From assembly GCF_000421845.1 (NCBI RefSeq), contig NZ_ATXU01000007.1, positions 1-64,000 of the forward strand: 64,000 nucleotides of DNA, in the 5' to 3' direction. This stretch comes from Leucobacter chironomi DSM 19883. GTDB taxonomy: Bacteria; Actinomycetota; Actinomycetes; Actinomycetales; Microbacteriaceae. Below are positions 49,669-58,375 of this stretch, piece after piece; position 1 is the first letter of the stretch; the number at the start of each line of letters is the position of its first letter. Made by a program: the position numbers and the translations under genes. The notes under the pieces are model-generated. The model made no database searches and had not been told where the DNA came from. It saw only the letters and a list, made by a program, of their open reading frames with translations.

Positions 49669-49783
49669 ACGGTAATCCTAGAGTTCGTTTGCGATATCTC
49701 CGAAAAAGTATCCTTGCGTGTAATATCTCGAAAGCGCAATAATGTCTTGAAGGCAAAGTTTACTCGCTCGGAAGGAGGATCGC
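49669..49783. promoter_or_regulatory. Divergent control region of the MarR gene and crt operon
   Basis: A 115-bp AT-rich gap. ATATCTC is found twice (49694-49700 and 49723-49729, 29 bp apart), each followed by (c)gaaa. These are the best candidate regulator half-sites. TAGGAT (49675-49680, minus) serves the regulator gene. The crt promoter must be in the same space, and ggaaggagg precedes the idi start. Confidence 0.6.
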
Positions 49784-50335
49784 ATGGATCAGATCGAACT
49801 CGTCGTGCTGATGGGGGACGACGGCTGCGCCACAGGCACCGCCCCGAAGAGCGACGTGCATACGGGAGAGACGCCGCTCCACCTCGCGTTCTCGTGCTAC
49901 CTCCTGGATGACGCCGGCCGCCTGCTCCTCACCCGCCGAGCGCTCGCCAAGCGAACCTGGCCCGGGGTGTGGACCAACAGCTTCTGCGGTCACCCCGGCC
50001 CCCGCGAGGACCTCGAGACCGCGGTGCATCGACGCGCGGCCCAGGAACTGAACGTCGAGGTCGAGCGCATCGACCTGCAGTTGCCCAACTTCCGCTACCG
50101 GGCGATCGACGCGAGCGGCATCGTCGAGAACGAGATCTGCCCCGTCTTCACCGCGGTCGCGCGCGGACCACTGCTGCCCGAGCCATCTGAGGTCGCAGAG
50201 TGGATCTGGGTCGAACCCAGCGCCGTGATCCGCTCGCTCGAGACCACGCCGTTCGTGTTCAGCCCCTGGCTCAGGGAACAGCTGCCCGCGCTCGTGACCG
50301 TCGGGGCGTTCGGGGGAGCGCAGAACCGTGGCTGA
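49784..50335 (+). CDS. idi: Isopentenyl-diphosphate delta-isomerase type I
   Basis: The 183-residue Nudix-fold isomerase has the catalytic Cys in NSFCGHP (about 65-71) and the Glu motif ENEICPVF. It converts isopentenyl to dimethylallyl diphosphate, feeding the prenyl chain of the following carotenoid genes. ATG 49784 has ggagg at 6 nt. The next gene starts inside its end. Confidence 0.94.
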   Translation: MDQIELVVLMGDDGCATGTAPKSDVHTGETPLHLAFSCYLLDDAGRLLLTRRALAKRTWPGVWTNSFCGHPGPREDLETAVHRRAAQELNVEVERIDLQLPNFRYRAIDASGIVENEICPVFTAVARGPLLPEPSEVAEWIWVEPSAVIRSLETTPFVFSPWLREQLPALVTVGAFGGAQNRG

Positions 50336-51440
50336 CATCGTGCAGGAGCGCCGCAGCGCGGAGCTCGTCAGAGCCGAGATCGAGCAGCAGCTGCGGGAGC
50401 TGCTCGACGTCGCCCGAGCGAGCGCGGTGCCGTTCGGCACGCACTTCGGCAAGCTCTGGGATCTCGGAGCAGAGTGCCTGCTCGGGGGCAAGATGCTGCG
50501 ACCGCGGCTGCTCATGGGCGCCTACGACGCGATCGCCGATCCGCCCGCCGACCGCACCGCGCACCGCGCCGCCGCTCTGCGCATCGCCGCCGCTACCGAG
50601 CTGCTGCACTTCTCGTTCCTGCTCCATGACGACGTGATCGACGAGGATCTCAACCGCCGGGGAGCGCCGAACCTGATCGGACGCCTGCTGCACGAGGCGA
50701 TCCTCGCAAGCGGCGAGGAGGCCGGCACCGCGAACGAGCGAGCCCTCCACTGGGCGCGCAGCAGCGGTATCCTCCTCGGCGATCTCATGCTCTCCGAGGT
50801 GCACCAGGCCTTCGCGAGAGAGCCGCTCGCCGATGACACCCGGCGTCGGCTCCTCGACCTGCTGCGACGCACGACGACCGAATCGGTGGTCGGCGAGCAC
50901 GCCGACGTCGGACTGGGCGACCGCATCATCCCGTCCGATCTGAACACCGTGCTCGAAATGAGCCGCTTGAAGACGGCGACCTACACCTTCGAACTCCCGC
51001 TGCGGGCCGCGGCGGTGCTCGCCGGTGCCCCCCGCCGGCTCGAGGAAGCGCTGGGCGAGGTCGCCCGCCACCTCGGCGTGGCGTTCCAGCTGCAGGACGA
51101 TCTGCTCTGCGCGTTCGGCGACAGCCGCGAGCACGGCAAGGACGTCTTCTCCGACTTCCGCGAGGGTAAGGAGACGGCTATCATCGCCTACGCTCGGATG
51201 ACCGGAGCCTGGCCGAGCATCGAACCGCTGCTGGGGTCGCCCGAGTTCGGAAAGGCGGAGGCCGAGGCCATCCGCACCCTGCTCGTGCAGTGCGGTGCGG
51301 AGGGCTTCGTGCGGGCGATGGTCGACGATCGCATCCGGTTGGCGGTCGAGATCGTGTCGCGCGAGGCCGCGACGATGCCCCTCGAACTCCGCGGCTTCCT
51401 GCTCGGCATCGTCGATTCGCTGGACGGGAGGCGAGTCTGA
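50328..51440 (+). CDS. crtE: Geranylgeranyl diphosphate synthase
   Basis: The 370-residue polyprenyl synthase has the first Asp-rich motif D101-D102-V-I-D105 and the second, DDLLCAFGD, from D257. It elongates prenyl diphosphates to C20. GTG 50328 overlaps idi by 8 bp. Its place before crtB identifies it as CrtE rather than a farnesyl or longer-chain synthase. Confidence 0.93.
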   Translation: MADIVQERRSAELVRAEIEQQLRELLDVARASAVPFGTHFGKLWDLGAECLLGGKMLRPRLLMGAYDAIADPPADRTAHRAAALRIAAATELLHFSFLLHDDVIDEDLNRRGAPNLIGRLLHEAILASGEEAGTANERALHWARSSGILLGDLMLSEVHQAFAREPLADDTRRRLLDLLRRTTTESVVGEHADVGLGDRIIPSDLNTVLEMSRLKTATYTFELPLRAAAVLAGAPRRLEEALGEVARHLGVAFQLQDDLLCAFGDSREHGKDVFSDFREGKETAIIAYARMTGAWPSIEPLLGSPEFGKAEAEAIRTLLVQCGAEGFVRAMVDDRIRLAVEIVSREAATMPLELRGFLLGIVDSLDGRRV

Positions 51441-52369
51441 TGCCGGCGACCGACCGCCTCGACGCGCTCGACCGCTACACCGCGGCCTGCGAAGATGCCG
51501 CCGGGCGGATCATCCGCACCTACTCGACGTCGTTCGGCACGGCGACGGCGCTGCTCGGCGCGCGCCACCGACGCCACGTGCGCAACCTCTACGCGCTGGT
51601 GCGGGTCGCCGACGAACTCGTCGACGGGGTCGCCGAGCAGGCGGGTGTCGGGGCTGCCGAGCAGCGAGAACGACTCGACGCGCTGGAGCGCGAAACCGAG
51701 GACGCCGTGCGCTCCGGCTACAGCAGCAATCCGATCGTGCACGCCTTCGCCCGGACGGCGCGCGAGGCCGCGATCGGCGCCGACCTCACGCGGCCCTTCT
51801 TCGCGTCCATGCGGATGGATCTGCCCCTCGACCCCGCAGCCGCGCAGAGCGCTGAACCGAGCCCGGCCGGCATCCGCGCCTTCGACGAGGCGGATCACGC
51901 CGTCTACGTGCACGGCTCGGCCGAGGTGGTGGGGCTCATGTGCCTGCGGGTCTTCCTGCGAGACGAGGCTCGCAGTGCCGAGCAGCTGCGGCGGCTGGAG
52001 CACGGCGCGAGGCAGCTGGGCGCCGCCTTCCAGAACGTCAACTTCCTGCGAGACCTGGGCGATGACACGGAGCGCCTGGGCCGGGGCTACCTGAGCGGCG
52101 ACATCGAACTGACGCCGGAGTTGCAGCAGCGGTGGATCCGCACGATCCGCTCGCAGCTCGCCGACGCCGAAGCCGTGCTCCCGCTGCTGCCGGCCGATGC
52201 GCGAGGCGCGGTGGGCTGCGCCCTGCGGTTCTTCGCGAGGCTGACGGAGCAGATCGCGCGCACTCCCGCCGAGGGGCTTCGCGAGCGACGCGCCCGCGTC
52301 TCGAACCCGGTGAAGGCTTGGCTCGCGCTGCAGGCGATCGTGTCGGCACGCAGGGTGGTGCTCGCATGA
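51440..52369 (+). CDS. crtB: Phytoene synthase
   Basis: The 309-residue squalene/phytoene synthase has the Asp motifs DELVD (about 53-57) and NFLRDLGDD (about 199-207). It condenses two geranylgeranyl diphosphates to phytoene (C40). The ATG shares one base with the crtE stop (TGATG). Confidence 0.94.
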   Translation: MPATDRLDALDRYTAACEDAAGRIIRTYSTSFGTATALLGARHRRHVRNLYALVRVADELVDGVAEQAGVGAAEQRERLDALERETEDAVRSGYSSNPIVHAFARTAREAAIGADLTRPFFASMRMDLPLDPAAAQSAEPSPAGIRAFDEADHAVYVHGSAEVVGLMCLRVFLRDEARSAEQLRRLEHGARQLGAAFQNVNFLRDLGDDTERLGRGYLSGDIELTPELQQRWIRTIRSQLADAEAVLPLLPADARGAVGCALRFFARLTEQIARTPAEGLRERRARVSNPVKAWLALQAIVSARRVVLA

Positions 52370-53970
52370 CGCGCACCATCGTCATCGGAGGCGGCATCGC
52401 AGGCCTCGCGACCGCCGCGCTGCTCGCCCGTGACGGGCACCGGGTGCGTGTGCTGGAGCAGCGCGCGCAGATCGGAGGCCGAGCCGGCAGCCTGCAGATC
52501 GACGGCTTCCGCTTCGACACCGGGCCGTCGTGGTACCTCATGCCGCGGGTGTTCGATCACTTCTTCGAACTGCTCGGCACCAGCGCCGAAGAGCAGCTCG
52601 ATCTGCGAATGCTCGACCCGGGATACCGGGTGTTCGGCGAACCGCAGGCGGACGGTCGTGTGCCGGAGATGACCGTGCCGCACGGGCGCGCGCGCGTCGA
52701 GGCCGCGTTCGAACGGCGCGAGCCGGGCAGCGGCCGGCGCCTGCGCCGGTATCTCGACTCGGCGGGCCGCGCGTCCGAGATGGCCGAGCGATTCTTCCTC
52801 TACAACCCGTTCACCCGCTGGCGGTCGCTCGCCGCGCCGGAGGTGCTGCGAGCGGCGCCGCAGCTGCTCGGGCTGCTGGGCACCTCGCTCGCACGCTTCG
52901 CAGGCAAGCGTTTCGCCGATCCGCTGCTGCGCCAGGTGCTCGGCTACCCGGCGGTGTTCCTCGGCACCGATCCCGATCGCGCACCGGCGATGTACCACCT
53001 GATGAGCGCACTCGATCTCGATGAGGGGGTGCAGTACCCGGTGGGCGGCTTCTGGCGCCTCGTCGAACGCGTGGAGCAGCTGGCGCGCGATGCGGGCGTC
53101 GAGATCGTCGCCGAGGCGCGAGCCACCGAGATCCTGACGCGCCGATCCCGGGAGCGCGCGGTCGCGAGCGGCGTGCGCTGGGTCGACGCGGACGGCACCG
53201 AGCACGTCGAGCACGCCAACTTCGTGGTCTCGGGGGCCGATCTGCACCACACCGAGACGGCGCTGCTGCCGCCCGAGCTGCGCAGCTACCCCGAGGCCTG
53301 GTGGGACCGTCTGGAGAGCGGGCCGGGCGCCGTCATCGTGCTGCTCGGCGTGCGCGGGTCGCTGCCGCAGCTCGAACACCACTCGCTCTTCTTCACGCGG
53401 GACTGGCAGGCCAACTTCCGCGCCATCTTCGGGGAGCAGCCGAGCGTGCCGGATCCCGCGTCCATCTATGTCTGCCGCCCGAGCGCGACCGATGGCGACG
53501 TGGCGCCCGAGGGGCACGAGAACCTGTTCGTGCTGATCCCCGTGCCCGCCGATACGGGGATCGGCGCCGGGGGAGCAGACGGCGACGGCGATCCGCGCGT
53601 GGAGCGGGCGGCGGATGCCGCGATCCGCCAGATCGAAGAGTGGGCTGGGATCCCCGATCTGCGGGAGCGGATCGTGGTGCGGCGCACCATCGGCCCGGCC
53701 GACTTCGCCGAGCAGTACCACTCGTGGCGGGGAGGCATGCTCGGCCCGGCGCACGTGCTGCGCCAGAGCGCCATGTTCCGAGCCCAGAACGCGTCGAAGC
53801 GGGTGCAGGGCCTGTTCTACGCCGGGGCCACCACGGCTCCGGGCGTGGGGGTGCCGATGTGCCTCATCAGCGCCGAGCTGGTGCTCAAGCGGATCCGGGG
53901 GGATCACTCCGCCGGCCCGACGGCGCCGCGCCCGTCGCCCGCGCCACAGCGGTCGGAGGCGGTGCGATGA
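52366..53970 (+). CDS. crtI: Phytoene desaturase (lycopene forming)
   Basis: The 534-residue FAD enzyme has the dinucleotide motif IGGGIAGLATAALLARDGHRV at the N-terminus and the C-terminal carotenoid motif YAGATTAPGVGVPMCLISAE. It turns phytoene into lycopene in four steps. It starts at ATG 52366 over the crtB stop (ATGA). The Pro-rich last 25 residues are not conserved-looking. Confidence 0.94.
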   Translation: MTRTIVIGGGIAGLATAALLARDGHRVRVLEQRAQIGGRAGSLQIDGFRFDTGPSWYLMPRVFDHFFELLGTSAEEQLDLRMLDPGYRVFGEPQADGRVPEMTVPHGRARVEAAFERREPGSGRRLRRYLDSAGRASEMAERFFLYNPFTRWRSLAAPEVLRAAPQLLGLLGTSLARFAGKRFADPLLRQVLGYPAVFLGTDPDRAPAMYHLMSALDLDEGVQYPVGGFWRLVERVEQLARDAGVEIVAEARATEILTRRSRERAVASGVRWVDADGTEHVEHANFVVSGADLHHTETALLPPELRSYPEAWWDRLESGPGAVIVLLGVRGSLPQLEHHSLFFTRDWQANFRAIFGEQPSVPDPASIYVCRPSATDGDVAPEGHENLFVLIPVPADTGIGAGGADGDGDPRVERAADAAIRQIEEWAGIPDLRERIVVRRTIGPADFAEQYHSWRGGMLGPAHVLRQSAMFRAQNASKRVQGLFYAGATTAPGVGVPMCLISAELVLKRIRGDHSAGPTAPRPSPAPQRSEAVR

Positions 53971-54302
53971 TGTCGTTCGTCTACCTCGCATGCCTCCTGA
54001 TCGGCATCGCCTGCATGCTGCTCATCGATCGTCGCTTCCGCCTCTTCTTCTGGCGCGACGCGGCCGCGGCCGCTCTCGTCACCCTCGCAGGCACGGGTTT
54101 CCTGCTGCTGTGGGACGCCGCCGGCATCGCCGCCGGAATCTTCCTGCGGGGCGGATCGGAGATCGCCTCAGGCATCGTGCTCGCGCCCGAGCTCCCGCTC
54201 GAGGAGCCCGTCTTCCTCGTCTTCCTCGTGCTCTGCACGATGGTGCTGTACACGGGGGCCGCGCGGCTCATCGCGCGTCGCGCCGAGAGGCGGGCCCCAT
54301 GA
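53967..54302 (+). CDS. crtYe: C50 carotenoid cyclase subunit (CrtYe-like)
   Basis: The 111-residue protein has three membrane helices and the heterodimeric lycopene cyclase motif ELPLEEPVFLVFLV, with the catalytic-type Glu pair. The first subunit of C50 cyclases acts only with its partner, here the N-terminal part of the next gene. ATGA overlaps occur at both ends. Confidence 0.9.
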   Translation: MMSFVYLACLLIGIACMLLIDRRFRLFFWRDAAAAALVTLAGTGFLLLWDAAGIAAGIFLRGGSEIASGIVLAPELPLEEPVFLVFLVLCTMVLYTGAARLIARRAERRAP

Positions 54303-55477
54303 TCTATGCGCTGCTCTCGGCCGGGTTCCTGGCCGTGGCGGTGCTCGGCGGTGTGCTCTTCGCGCGCGCCGCGGGTCCGTCCCGGCCGGTGTGGGGTGCG
54401 GTGGCGGCGGCCGGTGCCGCGCTGCTCGTGCTCACCGCCGTCTTCGACACGCTCATGATCGGCGCGGGGCTCTTCACCTACGAGGCAGGGCTCGTGTCGG
54501 GGGTGCGCGTGGGGCTCGCGCCCGTCGAAGACTTCGCGTACCCGCTCGCGGTGGTGATCGCGCTGCCGGCGCTCTGGGCGCTGCTGACGCGTCGCCAGGC
54601 GGTGCCCGCGGGCGCGCTGCTCCGGCAGGCCTGGATCGCTTCTCGCCCGGTGAGCTGGGTGAACACCGCCTTCCCGTTCGCAGCGGCCATGCTGCTCACC
54701 ACGCGCGAGATCGACTGGCTGCTCGTCGTGGGAACGCTCTACTACCTCGTGCCCTACAACCTCGCGATGTACGGCATCAACGACGTCTTCGACTACGCCT
54801 CTGACGTCAAGAACCCCCGCAAGGGCGGCATCGAGGGCGCACTGCTGCCGCCCGCGTTCCACCGGCCCCTGCTCTGGCTCGCGCTCGCGAGCAACGTGCC
54901 GTTCCTGATCGTCCTGCTGGCCGCCGGCACTCCCGCCTCGGCCGTCGCCATCGCGGTGAGCACCTTCGCGCTCGTCGCCTACTCGGCTCCCGGCCTGCGC
55001 TTCAAGGAGCGCCCCGTGCTCGACTCCCTCACGTCGAGCGCGCACTTCGTGACGCCCGCTGTCGTGGGGCTCGCGCTTGCGGGTGCGCACGTCGACAGCG
55101 GCCTGCTGATCGCTCTCGCCGCGTTCTTCATCTGGGGCGTCGCGGCGCACGCATTCGGCGCGGTGCAGGACATCGTGCCGGATCGCGAGGCGTCGATCGG
55201 CTCCATCGCGACGGCCTTCGGTGCGGCGCGCACCGTGCGGCTCGCGCTCGTGCTGTGGCTCGCGGCGGGGCTGCTCATGCTCGCGGTGCCGTGGCCCGGC
55301 CCCCTGGCCGCGGTGGTCGCGATCCCCTATCTTCTGAATTGTGCCCCGTACATGCGGGTGTCGGATGCCGAGTCCGGCCGCACCAATCGGGCATGGCGCC
55401 GGTTCATCTGGCTCAACTACCTCTCAGGTTTCCTCGTCACCCTGATCCTCATCCTGTTCTGGAGCGTCTCATCATGA
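54299..55477 (+). CDS. Fused C50 cyclase subunit (CrtYf-like) and lycopene elongase (CrtEb-like)
   Basis: One continuous 392-residue frame holds two enzymes that are separate genes in the relatives I know. Residues 1-105 are the second cyclase subunit, with three helices and APVEDFAYPL. From about 108 a UbiA-type prenyltransferase begins (RPVSWVNTAFPFAAAMLL), with NDVFDYASDVKNPRKGG and AVQDIVPDREASIGSIAT as its two Asp-rich motifs. It would add two C5 units to lycopene and take part in cyclisation to a decaprenoxanthin- or sarcinaxanthin-type C50 pigment. No stop or shift is seen at the junction (about 54599-54640). It starts at ATG 54299 (ATGA overlap). Confidence 0.87.
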   Translation: MIYALLSAGFLAVAVLGGVLFARAAGPSRPVWGAVAAAGAALLVLTAVFDTLMIGAGLFTYEAGLVSGVRVGLAPVEDFAYPLAVVIALPALWALLTRRQAVPAGALLRQAWIASRPVSWVNTAFPFAAAMLLTTREIDWLLVVGTLYYLVPYNLAMYGINDVFDYASDVKNPRKGGIEGALLPPAFHRPLLWLALASNVPFLIVLLAAGTPASAVAIAVSTFALVAYSAPGLRFKERPVLDSLTSSAHFVTPAVVGLALAGAHVDSGLLIALAAFFIWGVAAHAFGAVQDIVPDREASIGSIATAFGAARTVRLALVLWLAAGLLMLAVPWPGPLAAVVAIPYLLNCAPYMRVSDAESGRTNRAWRRFIWLNYLSGFLVTLILILFWSVSS

Positions 55478-57681
55478 ACGAGTCATCCCGGCGCCACGCG
55501 GCGCCTCTCGCACCCGACACCGCGCGGCGCAGCCGCGTGCCGCGCTGGCTGAGGATCCTGCTGCCCGCCCTGCTCATCCTCGTCTGGTTCGCCGGTGCGG
55601 GCGTGGGCGGCCCGTACTTCGGCAAGGTGAGCGAGGTGTCGTCGAACGATCAGACCTCCTACCTGCCCGAGTCGGCCGATGCGACGCGGGTGCAGGAGCG
55701 TCTGGGCGACTTCAGCGAGCAGAACGCCATCCCGGCGGTCATCGTGTTCGCCGGTTCGGAGCGCCTGAGCGATGCCCAGGTCGAGCAGCTGCAGACGGCG
55801 GTGGACGACCTCGCGAGCATCGACGGCGTGCTGCCGGACGCGTCACCGATGATCCCGTCGGAGGACGGCCTCGCGCTCGAGGTGTTCGTGCCCGTCGACA
55901 GCTCCTCCGAGGTGGGTGACGTCGTCTCCGAGATGTCGGCGCAGCTGCGGGCGGCGGCACCCGACGGCGTCGAGTCGTTCGTGACGGGCCCGGCCGGGTT
56001 CACGGCCGACCTCGTCGAGGCCTTCTCCGGCATCGACGGCATCCTGCTGCTCGTCGCGCTCATCGCGGTGTTCATCATCCTCATCGTCGTGTACCGCTCG
56101 TTCCTGCTGCCGGTCGCCGTGCTCGCCACGAGCCTGTTCGCACTCACGGTGGCGCTGCTCACGGTGTGGTGGCTCGCGAAGGCCGGCGTGCTGCTGCTCA
56201 GCGGGCAGACGCAGGGCATTCTCTTCATCCTCGTGATCGGTGCCGCAACCGACTACTCGCTGCTCTACGTGTCGCGCTACCGCGAAGAGCTGCGCGTGCA
56301 GCAGGACAAGTGGACGGCGACGATGCGCGCGATCCGCGGCTCCTTCGAACCGATCCTGGCGTCCGGCGGCACCGTCATCGCGGGTCTGCTCTGCCTGCTC
56401 TTCAGCGATCTGAAGTCGAACAGCTCGCTCGGGCCCGTCGCGTCGATCGGCATCGTCTTCGCGATGCTCTCCGCGCTGACGCTGCTGCCGTCGATCCTCT
56501 TCGCCTTCGGCCGCGCCGGGTTCTGGCCGCGGCGCCCGAAGTACGAGCCCGAGGTGGTGGCGGCCGAGGGCGGGGTGCCCTCGCGGGGGCTGTGGCCGCG
56601 GGTGGGTCGTCTGATTCGCAGACGGCCGCGCGCGATCTGGATCGTCACCGCGGTGGTGCTGCTGATCGGCGCGATGGGGGTGACGCAGCTGCAGGCGCAG
56701 GGCGTGCCGCAGTCGGATCTCGTGCTGGGCGCATCCGAGGCGCGCGACGGCCAGGCCGCGCTGGGCGAGCATTTCCCCGGGGGATCGGGGAGCCCGGTGT
56801 CGGTGCTGGTCGCCGAGGATCAGCTGCAGACCGCGGCCGACGTGCTGCTCGGCAGCGACGGCGTCGACGGGGTGGCGGTGCTCAGCACCGACTCGCCGTC
56901 GGGCACGGCGCCGGTCACGGCCGACGGCATCAGCGCGTTCGGCCCGCCCGGCACTCCGGCGCCGGAGCCGACCGTGTCGGAGGGAGAGGTGCTGCTGCAG
57001 GGCACCCTCACGGACGCCGCGGACTCGGCGGCCGCCGAGCAGACGGTGCGCGAGCTCCGCGCGGCGTTCGCCGCCGACGGCACCGACGCCCTCGTGGGCG
57101 GTGTCACGGCCACCGCGATCGACACGAACGACGCGTCGATCCACGATCGCACGCTCATCATCCCGATCGTGCTGCTGGTGATCCTCGTGATCCTGATGCT
57201 GCTGCTGCGCTCGGTGGTCGCCCCCGTGCTGCTGGTGCTCACGACCGTCGTCTCCTTCGGCACGGCGCTCGGAGTGTCGGCGCTGGTGTTCGACTTCGTG
57301 TTCGACTTCCCGGGGGCGGATCCGGCGGTGCCGCTCTACGGCTTCGTGTTCCTGGTCGCGCTCGGCATCGACTACAACATCTTCCTCGCGACGAGGATCC
57401 GCGAGGAGTCCCTGCACCACGGCACCCGCGAGGGCATCATCCGCGGCCTCTCGGTCACCGGCGGCGTCATCACCTCGGCGGGGCTGGTGCTCGCCGCGAC
57501 GTTCGCCGCGCTCTCCGTGATCCCGATCCTGTTCCTCGCGCAGATCTCGTTCATCGTCGCGTTCGGCGTCCTGCTCGACACCTTCATCGTGCGGGCGCTG
57601 CTCGTGCCGGCGCTCATGTACGACATCGGGCCGGCCGTGTGGTGGCCGTCGAAGCTGAGCCGGCGGCGCGCGGTGGCGTGA
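55474..57681 (+). CDS. MmpL/RND-family transporter, last gene of the crt operon
   Basis: The 735-residue protein has about twelve membrane helices in two halves. Each half has a large outer loop between the first and second helix and a GAATDYSLLYVSRYREE or LGIDYNIFLATRIREE motif with the proton-relay Asp-Tyr pair. MmpL proteins move lipids across the membrane. The ATGA overlap with the fused crt gene ties it to carotenoid synthesis, so a role in placing or exporting the pigment is likely but not proven. Confidence 0.9.
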   Translation: MNESSRRHAAPLAPDTARRSRVPRWLRILLPALLILVWFAGAGVGGPYFGKVSEVSSNDQTSYLPESADATRVQERLGDFSEQNAIPAVIVFAGSERLSDAQVEQLQTAVDDLASIDGVLPDASPMIPSEDGLALEVFVPVDSSSEVGDVVSEMSAQLRAAAPDGVESFVTGPAGFTADLVEAFSGIDGILLLVALIAVFIILIVVYRSFLLPVAVLATSLFALTVALLTVWWLAKAGVLLLSGQTQGILFILVIGAATDYSLLYVSRYREELRVQQDKWTATMRAIRGSFEPILASGGTVIAGLLCLLFSDLKSNSSLGPVASIGIVFAMLSALTLLPSILFAFGRAGFWPRRPKYEPEVVAAEGGVPSRGLWPRVGRLIRRRPRAIWIVTAVVLLIGAMGVTQLQAQGVPQSDLVLGASEARDGQAALGEHFPGGSGSPVSVLVAEDQLQTAADVLLGSDGVDGVAVLSTDSPSGTAPVTADGISAFGPPGTPAPEPTVSEGEVLLQGTLTDAADSAAAEQTVRELRAAFAADGTDALVGGVTATAIDTNDASIHDRTLIIPIVLLVILVILMLLLRSVVAPVLLVLTTVVSFGTALGVSALVFDFVFDFPGADPAVPLYGFVFLVALGIDYNIFLATRIREESLHHGTREGIIRGLSVTGGVITSAGLVLAATFAALSVIPILFLAQISFIVAFGVLLDTFIVRALLVPALMYDIGPAVWWPSKLSRRRAVA

Positions 57682-57700
57682 TGCGGGGGCGGGTCCGCGG

Positions 57701-57706
57701 TAGCGT
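57701..57706 (+). promoter_or_regulatory. -10 box of the response-regulator gene (leaderless)
   Basis: TAGCGT with 6 nt to the ATG at 57713. It separates the two-component pair from the crt operon. Confidence 0.5.
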
Positions 57707-57712
57707 GATGCC

Positions 57713-58375
57713 ATGGATCCGGGGTGGACGCGGCGTGTGCTGGTGGTCGAGGACCAGGCGGCGCTGCGCGCGCTCACGAGGGAGCTGTTCGAGCAGCGGG
57801 GCTTCGCGGTTCGCAGCGCCGGCTCACCGATCGAGGCGCTGGCGGTGTTCGACGAGTTCGACCCCGACGTGCTCGTGGCCGACATCGATCTCGGTGCGCG
57901 GCCGGACGGCGCCGAGCTCGCCGCGATCCTCCGCGCTCGCGCCCCGCACCTGGGCGTGGTGTTCCTGTCCAGCTACCCCCGTGCGGCTGCCGGCGCGCAG
58001 CCCTTCGGCCTCGCCGATGCGGTGTTTCTGAGCAAGTCGGCCATCGGATCTGCCGACGACCTCGTCGCCGCGGTCGAGGGGGCGCTGGGCGGTGCATCTG
58101 AAGCGGTTTCGGGTGCGGCTGCTGGGGATGCAGGGGTCGACAGCGGCGGATCGGTGCTCGGATCGCTCACGCGGCACCAGCTGCGCGTGCTGAGCATGGT
58201 GGCGCGCGGCTGGTCGAACGAGCAGATCGCCGAGCAGTCTGGTGCGGGGCTGCGCGCGGTGGAACGGTCGGTGAGCCGCATCTTCGAGCGGCTCGGGGTG
58301 TCGGGGGATCGCGGGGTGAACGCGCGGGTGACGGCCGCTGCGCAGTACCTCGCCGAGTTCGGGCCTGCGAGGTGA
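57713..58375 (+). CDS. NarL/LuxR-type response regulator
   Basis: The 220-residue regulator has a receiver domain (1-110) with acidic pocket E13-D14, phospho-site D57 and K107-like Lys in FLSKSA. A Gly/Ala linker follows, then a LuxR-type helix-turn-helix (LTRHQLRVLSMVARGWSNEQIAEQ). It is coupled by a GTGA overlap to a kinase-like gene. The target genes are unknown; the crt operon just upstream is a possible one. Confidence 0.9.
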   Translation: MDPGWTRRVLVVEDQAALRALTRELFEQRGFAVRSAGSPIEALAVFDEFDPDVLVADIDLGARPDGAELAAILRARAPHLGVVFLSSYPRAAAGAQPFGLADAVFLSKSAIGSADDLVAAVEGALGGASEAVSGAAAGDAGVDSGGSVLGSLTRHQLRVLSMVARGWSNEQIAEQSGAGLRAVERSVSRIFERLGVSGDRGVNARVTAAAQYLAEFGPAR

